Below, piece after piece: positions 17,011-25,286 of a stretch of DNA of 64,000 nucleotides. The stretch is from Streptomyces durocortorensis. GTDB taxonomy: Bacteria; Actinomycetota; Actinomycetes; Streptomycetales; Streptomycetaceae. The DNA lies in NCBI RefSeq assembly GCF_031760065.1, contig NZ_CP134500.1, forward strand, positions 2,418,001 to 2,482,000, in the 5' to 3' direction. The notes beneath the pieces are model-generated. The model made no database searches, was not told the DNA's origin, and worked only from the letters and a program-made list of their open reading frames with translations. The position numbers and the translations under genes are program-made. The first letter of the stretch is position 1; each line of letters begins with the position of its first letter.

Positions 17011-17803
17011 CCTGGACCACCACCCTCCTGGTCGCCGCGGTCTGCAACAGGCGCCCCGCCAGCAGCAGGACCACCGCCCAGCCGCCCTGGAACGCGTACG
17101 CCTCCACCAGCCCCCACCCCGTGTGCCTGCCGAGGAACACATCGGCCGGGACCTGGAGCAGCGAGGACCACGGCAGCGCCCGCGCCACCTCGCCCAGCAG
17201 GCCGGGAAACAGGTTCAGGGGCAGCAGCATCCCGGAGAAGAACAGCCCGGCCAGCGACGCGATCCGCATCGCTCCCGCCGCGTCGAGCAGCCAGAACGCC
17301 GACAGCGCGACCAGAAAGCGCACCGCGAAGCTGACGACGAGGCCCAGGAACACCGAGACGAGGAACGCGGGCCAGGTCCACAGGGAACCGGGGAGCGCCA
17401 GGTCGAAGGCGAGCGCCCCCAGGAACATCGGTGCGACGCCCCGGCCCAGCAGGTGGAAGGCCGCCCGGCCCAGGTCGGCCGCCAGCCACCACAGCTGGAG
17501 GTCTGCGGGGCGGTACAGGTCGACGGCGATGTCCCCGGTACGGATCCGCTCCGCCAGCTCGTCCTCGAAGCCGCCGCCCATCATGGCGCAGGCCATCAGC
17601 AGTGCCTGCCCGAGCCAGACGTAGGTCAGCGCCTGCGCGGTGTCGTAGCCGCCGAGCTGCGGGCGTTCGTCCCACAGGGCGATGTAGGTGTACGCCACGA
17701 TGAAGCCGAAGACCGTGTTGGTGAACACCCCCGCGGCCGTGGCCGTCCGGTAGGTGGCGTAGCGCCGGAATCCGCCCGCCGCCACGACCGCGTAGAGCCG
17801 CAC
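17003..17803 (-). CDS. ABC-2 family transporter permease (first subunit)
   Basis: This 266-residue, six-helix membrane protein begins VRLYAVVAAGGFRRYATYR, typical of the N-terminus of this permease family. I choose the GTG at 17803, which follows GGGGGAGAGGGGG, over the upstream in-frame GTG/ATG codons that would add an arginine-rich stretch. It is the first gene of the three-gene exporter operon and is divergent from the penicillin-binding protein gene. Confidence 0.85.
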   Translation of the reverse strand: MRLYAVVAAGGFRRYATYRTATAAGVFTNTVFGFIVAYTYIALWDERPQLGGYDTAQALTYVWLGQALLMACAMMGGGFEDELAERIRTGDIAVDLYRPADLQLWWLAADLGRAAFHLLGRGVAPMFLGALAFDLALPGSLWTWPAFLVSVFLGLVVSFAVRFLVALSAFWLLDAAGAMRIASLAGLFFSGMLLPLNLFPGLLGEVARALPWSSLLQVPADVFLGRHTGWGLVEAYAFQGGWAVVLLLAGRLLQTAATRRVVVQGG

Positions 17804-18003
17804 GCCGCCCCCTCTCCCCCGCCGCCGACCGGCTCCCGACACCAAAGCCCGCGAGCTTAGTACGCGCGCGGAGGCGGCCGCGACCGTGTTTCTGACGGCC
17901 GGTGAGGCGACCGGAGGAGGGAACGCACCATCGGAAACCGCAGTTTTTGTGACTAAACGGGCACTATGGAAGAACTGTCCACGCCCGAGGAGCCCTCACC
18001 GAT

Positions 18004-20157
18004 ATGAGCGACGAGCCGCAGAACTGGGCCCCCCGCGACCCCTCGGGCGCGATGGCGGCACCCGGAGGCGACCGCCCGCGGAAGCCGGGAAGGACACCGC
18101 GCAAGGGTCACCCGAAACGGCCCCGGCGCACCGGCTGGCGGCGCGTCCTCCCCACCTGGCGGATGGTCCTCGGCACCGCGCTGGGCCTGGCCCTCCTCCT
18201 CGGCGGCGGGCTCATCGCCGGATACCACCTCGTCGACATCCCGGCCGCCAACGCCGCCGCCACCGCCCAGTCCAACGTCTACCTCTACAACGACGGCAGC
18301 GTCATCGTCCGCGACGGCGACGTGAACCGGGAGAAGGTGAATCTCTCCCAGGTCCCCCTCACCGTCCAGCAGGCCGTACTGGCCGCCGAGGACCGCGACT
18401 TCCACTCCCAGCCCGCCGTGGACGTCAGGGCGCTGCTCCGGGCGGGCTGGAACACCGTGACCGGCAAGGGCAAGCAGGGCGGCTCCACCATCACCCAGCA
18501 GTACGTCAAGAACTACTACCTCGGCCAGGAACGGACCGTCGTCCGCAAGGCCAAGGAGCTCTTCATCGCGGTCAAGCTCAACCGCGAGGAGAGCAAGGAC
18601 CAGATCCTTGAGGGCTACCTCAACACCAGCTACTTCGGCCGTAACGCCTACGGCATCCAGGCCGCCGCCCAGGCGTACTACGGCAAGAACGTCGAGGACC
18701 TCACCACCGCCGAGGGCGCCTACCTCGCCACCCTGCTCAACGCCCCCAGCGCGTACGACGTCGTCGCCCACCCCGACAACGAGCCGGCCGTGCTGCGCCG
18801 CTGGAACTACGTCCTGGACGGCATGGTCAAGGAGCACTGGCTCGACGCGGCCGAACGGGCGACGACCCGGTTCCCCGCACCCGGCGAGGCCAAGCCCCCG
18901 ACCGGGCTCTCCGGACAGCGCGGATACATCGTGCAGGCCGTCGAGGACTACCTGAGCCGGCGCGGCATCCTCGACGAGGAGACCCTCGCCACCGGCGGCT
19001 ACCGCATCACCACCACCCTCGACAAGGCCAGACAGGACGCCTTCGTCAGGGCCGTCGACACGAACGTGATGGCCAAGACCAGCGACGAGCGCGAGATCGA
19101 CCGCAACATCCGCGTCGGCGGGGCCTCGATCGTCCCCGAGACCGGGGCGGTCGTCGCCCTGTACGGCGGCATCGACTACACCAAGCAGTACGTCAGCAAC
19201 GCGACCCGCCGCGACTACCAGGTCGGCTCCATCTTCAAGCCGTTCGTCCTCACCTCCGCCCTCGTCAACGGCTCCACGACCGGCGACGGCCGGCCCATCA
19301 CCCCCAACACCGTCTACGACGGCTCCAACAGACGCCCCGTCACCGGACCACAGGGCGCCACCGACTACGCGCCCGCCAACGAGGACGACGTCGACTACGG
19401 CTCCATCACCGTACGCACCGCCACCGACAAGTCCGTCAACTCCGTCTACGCGCAGATGGCACAGGACGTCGGCCCCGGCAGGGTGCGGGACACCGCCGTC
19501 GCCCTCGGCATCCCCGCGAAGACCCCCGACCTCACCGCCTCCCCCTCCATCGCCCTCGGCACCGCCAACGCCAGCGTCCTGGACATGACCCAGGCGTACG
19601 CCACCCTCGCCGACCACGGCCGGCGCGGCCCGTACGTCCTCGTCGACAAGGTCACCAAGGGCGGCACCGAGATCGAACTGCCCGAACGCACGACCGAACA
19701 GGCCGTCAGCCGCGAGGCCGCCGACACGACCACCGCGGTCCTGCGCAGCGTCGTGGAGGGCGGCACCGGCACCGCCGCCCAGGCGGTGGGCCGCCCCGCC
19801 GTGGGCAAGACCGGCACCGCCGAGGAGGACCGGGCCGCCTGGTTCGCCGGGTACACCCCCGACCTCGCGACCGTCGTCGCCGTGATGGGCCAGAACCCGG
19901 ACACCGGCGCCCAGACCCCGCTGTACGGAGCCCTCGGCCTGTCCCGCGTCAACGGCGGCGGCGTCCCCGCCGAGACCTGGGCCGCCTACACGGAAGCGGC
20001 ACTGCGCTCCTCCCCGGCCCGGGAATTCGACCTGGAGACGGCCCCGGGATCCGACGAGGTGGACGAACCCGACCTCGACGAGGACCCCGGCAGCGGCACG
20101 GACCCGTCCGGCCCGCCGCCGGCCGCCCACTCCGGCGCCCCCACGGACACCGGGTGA
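18004..20157 (+). CDS. Class A penicillin-binding protein (transglycosylase/transpeptidase)
   Basis: This 717-residue bifunctional murein synthase has a basic cytoplasmic tail, one transmembrane helix (about residues 54-76) and two enzymatic domains. The GT51 glycosyltransferase has catalytic Glu129 in AAEDRDFHSQ and the GGSTITQQYVKN motif. The transpeptidase has Ser409-x-x-Lys412 (GSIFKPF), Ser477-Val-Asn479 and Lys602-Thr-Gly (KTGTAE). It polymerises and cross-links lipid II-derived glycan outside the membrane. The C-terminus is an acidic, Pro-rich tail. In the known family the GT51 motif usually reads EDRxFYxHxG; here the region reads HSQPAVD, so Gln replaces the usual second His. Confidence 0.95.
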   Translation: MSDEPQNWAPRDPSGAMAAPGGDRPRKPGRTPRKGHPKRPRRTGWRRVLPTWRMVLGTALGLALLLGGGLIAGYHLVDIPAANAAATAQSNVYLYNDGSVIVRDGDVNREKVNLSQVPLTVQQAVLAAEDRDFHSQPAVDVRALLRAGWNTVTGKGKQGGSTITQQYVKNYYLGQERTVVRKAKELFIAVKLNREESKDQILEGYLNTSYFGRNAYGIQAAAQAYYGKNVEDLTTAEGAYLATLLNAPSAYDVVAHPDNEPAVLRRWNYVLDGMVKEHWLDAAERATTRFPAPGEAKPPTGLSGQRGYIVQAVEDYLSRRGILDEETLATGGYRITTTLDKARQDAFVRAVDTNVMAKTSDEREIDRNIRVGGASIVPETGAVVALYGGIDYTKQYVSNATRRDYQVGSIFKPFVLTSALVNGSTTGDGRPITPNTVYDGSNRRPVTGPQGATDYAPANEDDVDYGSITVRTATDKSVNSVYAQMAQDVGPGRVRDTAVALGIPAKTPDLTASPSIALGTANASVLDMTQAYATLADHGRRGPYVLVDKVTKGGTEIELPERTTEQAVSREAADTTTAVLRSVVEGGTGTAAQAVGRPAVGKTGTAEEDRAAWFAGYTPDLATVVAVMGQNPDTGAQTPLYGALGLSRVNGGGVPAETWAAYTEAALRSSPAREFDLETAPGSDEVDEPDLDEDPGSGTDPSGPPPAAHSGAPTDTG

Positions 20158-20200
20158 CGCGGCGGGGACCCAGCGCCTCACGACCGCAGTGCCCCGAGGC

Positions 20201-20521
20201 TCAGTGCCCCGAGGTCGCCTTCAGACCCACCACGGCCACCAGCAGCAGACACACGAAGAAGATCCGGGCCGCGGTCACCGGCTCGTTCAGCACGACCATG
20301 CCCAGGATCGCCGCACCGGCCGCGCCGATACCGACCCACACGCCGTACGCCGTACCGATCGGCAGCGTCTTCGCCGCGTGCGACAGCAGCACCATGCTCG
20401 CCACGATCCCGAGCCCCGTGAACACGCTCGGCCACAGCCGGGTGAACCCCTCGGTGTACTTCATCCCGATCGACCAGCCCACTTCGAGCAGACCGGCAAT
20501 GACCAACAGAACCCACGCCAT
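20201..20521 (-). CDS. gdx: SMR-family exporter, Gdx/SugE (guanidinium) type
   Basis: This 106-residue, four-helix small multidrug resistance protein has the conserved substrate/proton-binding glutamate at Glu13 in GLLEVGWS. The segments KYTEGFTRLWPS and LPIGTAYGVWVGIGA are the pattern of the Gdx (SugE) subgroup, which exports guanidinium, rather than the EmrE/Qac subgroup. A strong GGAGGTG lies 7 bases before the ATG at 20521, and a guanidine-III riboswitch lies immediately upstream. The two observations support each other: guanidine binding should expose the ribosome site. Confidence 0.92.
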   Translation of the reverse strand: MAWVLLVIAGLLEVGWSIGMKYTEGFTRLWPSVFTGLGIVASMVLLSHAAKTLPIGTAYGVWVGIGAAGAAILGMVVLNEPVTAARIFFVCLLLVAVVGLKATSGH

Positions 20522-20561
20522 GACAGGCACCTCCGACGACAACCACGCGAACAGAACGGGT

Positions 20562-20603
20562 GCGTCGTCTTTGCCAACCCGGTACGGCGCGTCTCGTCGG
20601 GGT
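20562..20603 (-). ncRNA. Guanidine-III riboswitch (mini-ykkC class III)
   Basis: Read on the minus strand this element has CCCG..ACGAGACGCGCCGTAC..CGGG followed by AAAGACGACGC. It closely follows the guanidine-III consensus I know (CCGG ACGAGGUGCGCCGUAC CCGG, then ACAAGACGGCGC). The outer helix P1 pairs CCCG with CGGG. The pseudoknot helix pairs GCGCCGT with ACGACGC with one C-A mismatch. It ends about 40 bases before the SMR start codon, close to its ribosome site, so translational control is likely. Confidence 0.85.
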
Positions 20604-20626
20604 GCTTCCACCGTAGCAAGAAAGAG

Positions 20627-20663
20627 GGAAAGGGCCTGGTGACACCGGTCACCAGACCCTTCC
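20627..20663 (-). terminator. Terminator after GroES-like gene
   Basis: Arms 20627-20643 and 20648-20663 form a long, nearly perfect stem with a 4-base loop. On the minus strand it is followed by a CT-rich tail. It separates the GroES-like gene from the riboswitch-controlled SMR gene. Confidence 0.75.
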
Positions 20664-20697
20664 CCGCGCTCTCCTGGAGCGCTTCTCCGAGGGGCGC

Positions 20698-21039
20698 CTA
20701 CAGATACAGCCCGGTCGAATCCACCGACCCCTCGAACCGGTCGGCGGCCACCGCGTGCAGATCGCGCTCCCGCATCAGGACGTACGCCACGCCCCGCACC
20801 TCGACCTCGGCACGGTCCTCGGGGTCGTACAGCACGCGGTCACCGGGCTCGACCGTCCGCACGTTCTGCCCGACCGCGACCACCACGGCCCAGGCGAGGC
20901 GCCGGCCCACCGCGGCCGTCGCCGGGATCAGGATGCCGCCGCCGGAACGGCGCTCCCCCTCGGACGTGTCGTTCCGTACCAGCACCCGGTCGTGCAGCAT
21001 CCGGATGGGCAGCTTGTCGTCGTGGGTGTTCTCGCTCAC
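20698..21039 (-). CDS. GroES-like co-chaperonin domain protein
   Basis: This 113-residue protein carries the Cpn10 fold: PIRMLHDRVLVRND at the N-terminus, a mobile-loop-like Gly-rich stretch (RRSGGGILIPAT), and GDRVLYDPED. It differs from the canonical 102-residue GroES in its tail, which continues into LHAVAADRFEGSVDS. No groEL follows, so this is probably a paralogue rather than the housekeeping groES. It is monocistronic with its own terminator. Confidence 0.85.
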   Translation of the reverse strand: MSENTHDDKLPIRMLHDRVLVRNDTSEGERRSGGGILIPATAAVGRRLAWAVVVAVGQNVRTVEPGDRVLYDPEDRAEVEVRGVAYVLMRERDLHAVAADRFEGSVDSTGLYL

Positions 21040-21088
21040 GCCCGCAACCTACCTGCCGCACCCCGGACCGTACGCCTCCGGGTACGGA

Positions 21089-21409
21089 TCACGCGCGGCG
21101 GCGCTTCTTCGACGCGGTGAGCAGCCCCACCACACCCACCACCAGCAGCACCGCGGGAATCACCCGCTCCAGCCGCGGCGAGCCGTCCTCCGCGACGAAC
21201 TGCGCCTTCACATCCGACACCGAGCGGTTCACCGCGACGAAAGTCCGGCCGACCGTACGGTCCACGGACTGGGCCGCCTTCGCCTTCGCGTCACCGATGA
21301 TCGTCTTCGGGTGTACCCGCACCCCGATCTCGTCGAGCACCACAGCGAGCTGCTCCCGCCTGCTGATGATGTCCGCCTCGATCTGCGCAGGGGTCCTGGC
21401 ATCCGACAC
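21089..21409 (-). CDS. DUF3618 membrane protein
   Basis: This 106-residue protein has the DUF3618 signature near the N-terminus (TPAQIEADIISRREQLA), a central amphipathic helix region and one C-terminal transmembrane helix (VIPAVLLVVGVVGLL) followed by basic residues. The GTG start at 21409 has GGAGGCGG just upstream. DUF3618 proteins are often linked to membrane phage-shock or YtxH-like proteins; the function is unknown. It is divergent from bcp. Confidence 0.85.
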   Translation of the reverse strand: MSDARTPAQIEADIISRREQLAVVLDEIGVRVHPKTIIGDAKAKAAQSVDRTVGRTFVAVNRSVSDVKAQFVAEDGSPRLERVIPAVLLVVGVVGLLTASKKRRRA

Positions 21410-21550
21410 TGCGCCGCCTCCGTGGTCGTCGTCCGGTCAACCTTCATCTGAACCTTCGTCGACAGTCTGTCAGCTCGAACCTCCGCACACCCGACGGCAC
21501 CCCTATTACGCTCGGTCCCGTCCGACCCATGCGCCACCCGAGGAGAACCC

Positions 21551-22018
21551 ATGAGCGAGCGACTGAAGCCCGGCGACACCGCTCCCGCCTTCACCCTTCC
21601 CGACGCCGACGGCAACGACGTGTCGCTCGCGGACCACAAGGGCCGCAAGGTCATCGTCTACTTCTACCCGGCCGCGCTCACCCCCGGATGCACCAAGCAG
21701 GCCTGCGACTTCACGGACAACCTCGACCTGCTCGCGAACGCCGGGTACGACGTCATCGGCGTCTCCCCCGACAAGCCGGAGAAGCTCGCGAAGTTCCGCG
21801 AGACGGAAGACCTCAAGGTCACCCTGGTGGGCGACCCCGCCAAGGAGACCCTGGCGGCGTACGGCGCCTTCGGCGAGAAGAAGCTCTACGGCAAAGTGGT
21901 GACGGGTGTGATCCGGTCCACCGTCGTCGTCGACGAGGACGGAAAGATCGAGCACGCGTTCTACAACGTGAAGGCGACGGGCCATGTAGCCAAGATCATC
22001 AGGGACCTCGGCATCTGA
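21551..22018 (+). CDS. bcp: Thioredoxin-dependent peroxiredoxin Bcp
   Basis: This 155-residue peroxiredoxin is of the BCP/PrxQ class. The peroxidatic Cys is in YFYPAALTPGCTKQACDF, with the resolving Cys five residues later, as in BCP-type enzymes. The aligned Thr and a distal Arg (GVIRSTVVV) complete the active site. It reduces hydroperoxides using thioredoxin. GAGGAGAA lies before the ATG. Confidence 0.93.
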   Translation: MSERLKPGDTAPAFTLPDADGNDVSLADHKGRKVIVYFYPAALTPGCTKQACDFTDNLDLLANAGYDVIGVSPDKPEKLAKFRETEDLKVTLVGDPAKETLAAYGAFGEKKLYGKVVTGVIRSTVVVDEDGKIEHAFYNVKATGHVAKIIRDLGI

Positions 22019-22158
22019 GCCCTCCCGACGTCCGGGCGCCGGAATCGCACGCCGGGACGGTGTGAGGGAGATCGCACCGACCCGCGAAGCCGGTTTGCGG
22101 CCGCCATGACCGCGCAGAAGCCTTTCCTGGAACACCCTCCGAGGAAAGGACCCCGGCC

Positions 22159-23655
22159 ATGGCGGCCCCCGACCCCCACCAGGCGGCCGACCCAGCAGCG
22201 GTCAAACGCCACCCCACGCTCTTCCGGGCCATCCGGAAGCGCCGGAATCCGCGGCTGCGCCGGACGGACATCACGGTCACCGACGACGCCGCGGTCAAGC
22301 GGGCCGTGAAAGCGGCGTCGCTCGGGAACGCCATGGAGTGGTTCGACTTCGGCATCTACTCCTACCTGGCCGTCACGATCGGGCACGTGTTCTTCCCGTC
22401 CGGGAACGAGACCACGCAGCTCCTCTCCTCCTTCGCGACCTTCGCGGTGGCCTTCCTCGTACGGCCGCTCGGCGGCATGTTCTTCGGCCCGATGGGTGAC
22501 AAGATCGGCCGCAAGAAGGTCCTCGCACTGACGATGATCCTGATGGCGGTCGGCACGTTCGCCATCGGCCTCATCCCCTCGCACGGGACGATCGGGGTCT
22601 GGGCCGCGGTCCTGCTGATCTTCTTCCGGATGCTCCAGGGCTTCTCGACGGGCGGTGAGTACGGCGGTGCGTCCACGTTCATCGCCGAGTACGCCCCCGA
22701 CAAGCGCCGCGGCTTCTTCGGCAGCTTCCTGGAGTTCGGCACCCTGGCGGGCTACGTCTGCGCGGCGGGCCTCGTAACGACCCTGTACGCCCTTCTGAGC
22801 GACGCGCAGATGGAAACCTGGGGCTGGCGCATCCCCTTCCTCGTCGCGGGCCCGCTGGGCCTGGTCGGCCTCTACCTGCGCCTGCGCCTGGACGAGACCC
22901 CGGCCTTCCAGAAGCTGGAGGGCGGCACCGCGCACGCGAGCGAGGCGGCGGACGGCGTCGAGACGACGGCCAAGGGCGACCTGGCCAAGATCTTCCGGCA
23001 GTACTGGCGGACGCTGATCCTCTGCATCTGCCTGGTCGGCGCGTACAACGTCACCGACTACATGCTGCTGTCGTACATGCCGACGTACCTCTCCGACGAG
23101 CTCGGCTACAGCGAGACCCACGGGCTGCTGATCCTGCTGGCGGTGATGGTGCTGCTGATGGCGGTCATCAGCCAGATCGGCAGGGCCTCCGACCACTTCG
23201 GCCGCAAGCCGCTGCTGATGACCGGGATGCTGGGCTTCCTCTTCCTCTCGCTCCCGGCGTTCCTCCTCATCCGGGTGGACGGCATCTTCCCGATCACGGT
23301 CGGCATGCTGCTGCTGGGCCTCTCCCTGGTCTGCATGCTCGGCACGATGTCGGCGGCGCTGCCGGCCCTGTTCCCGACGAACGTCCGCTACGGGTCCCTG
23401 TCGGTCGGCTACAACCTCTCCGCGTCGCTCTTCGGCGGCACGACGCCGCTGGTGATCACGGCTCTGATCAGCTGGACCGGCTCCAACCTCATGCCCGCGT
23501 ACTACGCGATGGCGGCGGCGCTGGTCGGGGTGATCGCGGTGGCCTGCATGAAGGAGACCGCCCAGAAGCCGCTGATCGGGTCCCCGCCGTCGGTGGAGAC
23601 GGAGGAGGAGGCGGCGGCGCTGGTGCGGGCGCAGGCGCCGGAGCCGAAGTTCTGA
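22159..23655 (+). CDS. MFS transporter, metabolite:H+ symporter (MHS) family
   Basis: This 498-residue transporter has 12 predicted helices. The motif GNAMEWFDFGIYSYLA before helix 1 and GDKIGRKKVLA (MFS motif A) are hallmarks of the MHS family that includes ProP, KgtP and ShiA. Likely substrates are proline/betaine or organic acids. A cytoplasmic N-terminal tail of about 55 residues precedes helix 1. GAGGAAAGG lies upstream of the ATG. There are no operon partners. Confidence 0.9.
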   Translation: MAAPDPHQAADPAAVKRHPTLFRAIRKRRNPRLRRTDITVTDDAAVKRAVKAASLGNAMEWFDFGIYSYLAVTIGHVFFPSGNETTQLLSSFATFAVAFLVRPLGGMFFGPMGDKIGRKKVLALTMILMAVGTFAIGLIPSHGTIGVWAAVLLIFFRMLQGFSTGGEYGGASTFIAEYAPDKRRGFFGSFLEFGTLAGYVCAAGLVTTLYALLSDAQMETWGWRIPFLVAGPLGLVGLYLRLRLDETPAFQKLEGGTAHASEAADGVETTAKGDLAKIFRQYWRTLILCICLVGAYNVTDYMLLSYMPTYLSDELGYSETHGLLILLAVMVLLMAVISQIGRASDHFGRKPLLMTGMLGFLFLSLPAFLLIRVDGIFPITVGMLLLGLSLVCMLGTMSAALPALFPTNVRYGSLSVGYNLSASLFGGTTPLVITALISWTGSNLMPAYYAMAAALVGVIAVACMKETAQKPLIGSPPSVETEEEAAALVRAQAPEPKF

Positions 23656-23766
23656 GGCCTTTCCCTTTGAGTGCCCCCTCCGGATTCCGGACGCAACCAT
23701 CTGATAAACGGTTCGTTACTCCGTACGAGGCTGCGAACGTGCGGCCGGAATCGGAGGGGCAGGGTC

Positions 23767-24432
23767 ATGGGGAAGAGCCCGTACACGCGGGAACGGCTGG
23801 CGGAGGCCGCGTCGTCGTCGCGAACTCTTTCGGAGGCGTTGACGAAGCTCGGGGTGGATCCGAAGAGTCCGACGCGGCGGTATCTGCTCGACCGCATGCG
23901 AAAGCTCGGCGTGGACACCCGCCACTTCGAGAGCGAAAGCGTGCGCTGGACGAAGGAGGTCCTGCAAGCGGCGGTCGGTTCCTCGACCAACATGTGCGAA
24001 GTGCTGCGGCGCCTCGGCCTTGAGGTGGTCGGAGGTCAGCACACCCACATCAGCCGCCGTGTGAAGGCTTTGGGGATCGACACATCGCACTTCTCGGCAC
24101 CGCCGAGGACCGGCGACATCCGCCGTCGGCATCCGGAGGAACTGCTGGTCGACCAGAGCCAAAACCTCGCACGCCGCATACCCGGCGAGCGGCTCAAGCG
24201 GGCCATGATCGCTCTGGGCGCCGTGGAACGGTGCACCCTCTGCGACACGGGCCGGATGTGGCGGGAGAGGCCTCTGCCACTTGAGGTCGATCACATCGAC
24301 GGCAACTGGCGGAACAACCGGCCGGAGAACCTTCGACTCCTCTGCCCCAACTGCCATTCGACGACCGACACGTACCGCGGCCGCGGCCGCGGCAAAGGGC
24401 TTCGCACCTCGGCACGGAGTGAAGCCCGGTGA
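23767..24432 (+). CDS. HNH nuclease with two repeated helical modules (first of tandem pair)
   Basis: This 221-residue protein has two copies of a module of about 50 residues. Each starts with a helix (YTRERLAEAASSS, WTKEVLQAAVGSS), continues with a second helix ending LGV/LGL, and closes with LGVDTRHF or LGIDTSHF. The modules look like winged or helix-turn-helix DNA-recognition units. The C-terminal HNH domain has a zinc pair (CTLCDTG), the catalytic DHIDGNWRNNRPENLRLLCP and the second zinc pair CPNCHS. The DNA target is unknown. The next gene is a paralogue starting within its stop codon (GTGA). Confidence 0.88.
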   Translation: MGKSPYTRERLAEAASSSRTLSEALTKLGVDPKSPTRRYLLDRMRKLGVDTRHFESESVRWTKEVLQAAVGSSTNMCEVLRRLGLEVVGGQHTHISRRVKALGIDTSHFSAPPRTGDIRRRHPEELLVDQSQNLARRIPGERLKRAMIALGAVERCTLCDTGRMWRERPLPLEVDHIDGNWRNNRPENLRLLCPNCHSTTDTYRGRGRGKGLRTSARSEAR

Positions 24433-25091
24433 GCGCCCGCAACAGCTATACACGGGAGCGGTTGGCCGAGGCAGCCCGCCGGTGCGCCGACATCCAGGAG
24501 GTCATCGCCTTTCTGGGCACCCGCCCCTATGGCAGGCTCAGCCGCTACCTGTTCGCCCGCTTCGAGCATTTCGGGATCGACGTGTCCCACTTCTCCCGCC
24601 GCGGCTACCACAGAGCCGGAGAACGTCCTTCGACCGCAGAACTCGCGGAAGCCGTCGCCGCTGCCGTTTCGATCGCCGACGTCCTCAGGCGGCTGGGCCG
24701 GGCGGACACCACAAGCCAACGACAGCACTTACGCACCTGGACAGCCGACGACGGACTCTCCACCGCACATTTTCTGGGGCAGGGCCACCAGCGGGGGCAA
24801 GCCGGACCCACCCCGCTCAGGACCGCTGAACAGATCCTGGTGAAGAACGAGGGCAAACGCCGTACGAAGACGGTCCTGTTACGGCGGGCACTGCGGGAAG
24901 TCGGCCTCGCGGAGGAGTGCGCCGAGTGCGCGACCCCGGCCCTCTGGCTGGGCAAGCCCATGACGCTGGAGGTGGATCACATCAACGGTGACTGGAGCGA
25001 CGACCGCAGGGAGAATCTGCGGCTCCTGTGCCCGAACTGCCACGCGGTGACCCGCACCTGGTGCAGGGGTGGCAAGGTCGCGCCGACCTGA
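24429..25091 (+). CDS. HNH nuclease with two repeated helical modules (second of tandem pair)
   Basis: This 220-residue paralogue of the preceding gene is translationally coupled to it by GTGA. Module one is YTRERLAEAARRCADIQEVI closing with FGIDVSHF; module two is STAELAEAVAAAVSIADVL closing with LSTAHF and more divergent. The C-terminal HNH core has CAECATP, VDHINGDWSDDRRENLRLLC and CPNCHAV. Sequence between paralogues has diverged strongly while the HNH residues are kept, so both are probably active and the tandem is old rather than recent. A tRNA-Leu gene follows 62 bases later. Confidence 0.88.
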   Translation: MSARNSYTRERLAEAARRCADIQEVIAFLGTRPYGRLSRYLFARFEHFGIDVSHFSRRGYHRAGERPSTAELAEAVAAAVSIADVLRRLGRADTTSQRQHLRTWTADDGLSTAHFLGQGHQRGQAGPTPLRTAEQILVKNEGKRRTKTVLLRRALREVGLAEECAECATPALWLGKPMTLEVDHINGDWSDDRRENLRLLCPNCHAVTRTWCRGGKVAPT

Positions 25092-25153
25092 GGATCTCTC
25101 CCTGATATCCAGCGCGCTCACTCCGCAGAGGGCAGTAAGCTGAGATCTGCTGC

Positions 25154-25237
25154 GCGGCCGTGGCCAAACTGGTATCGGCGGGTGTTTTAGGGGCATCTGG
25201 GAGAAATCCTGTGTGGGTTCGAATCCCACCGGCCGCA
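25154..25237 (+). tRNA. tRNA-Leu (anticodon UAG)
   Basis: This 84-base class II tRNA has acceptor arms GCGGCCG/CGGCCGC with discriminator A, and a D-stem GCC/GGC. The anticodon stem GGTGT/GCATC encloses loop TTTAGGG (anticodon UAG, decoding CUA and CUN). A long variable arm (GGGA/TCCT) and T-arm GTGGG-TTCGAAT-CCCAC complete it. CCA is not encoded. Confidence 0.93.
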
Positions 25238-25244
25238 CGCCCAC

Positions 25245-25280
25245 GAGAAGGGGCCGTCCCGAGCGGGACGGCCCCTTCTC
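25245..25280. terminator. Bidirectional terminator between tRNA-Leu and rdgB
   Basis: A perfect 16-base stem (25245-25260 with 25265-25280) and a GAGC loop start 7 bases after the tRNA and end 6 bases before the rdgB stop, so the hairpin can serve both converging transcripts. Confidence 0.85.
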
Positions 25281-25286
25281 CACGCT

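Noticed and set aside
17953..20181. 742-codon minus-strand frame opposite the penicillin-binding protein
   Set aside because: It is a Gly/Val/Asp-rich shadow caused by GC bias; the plus strand has a full set of GT51 and transpeptidase motifs.
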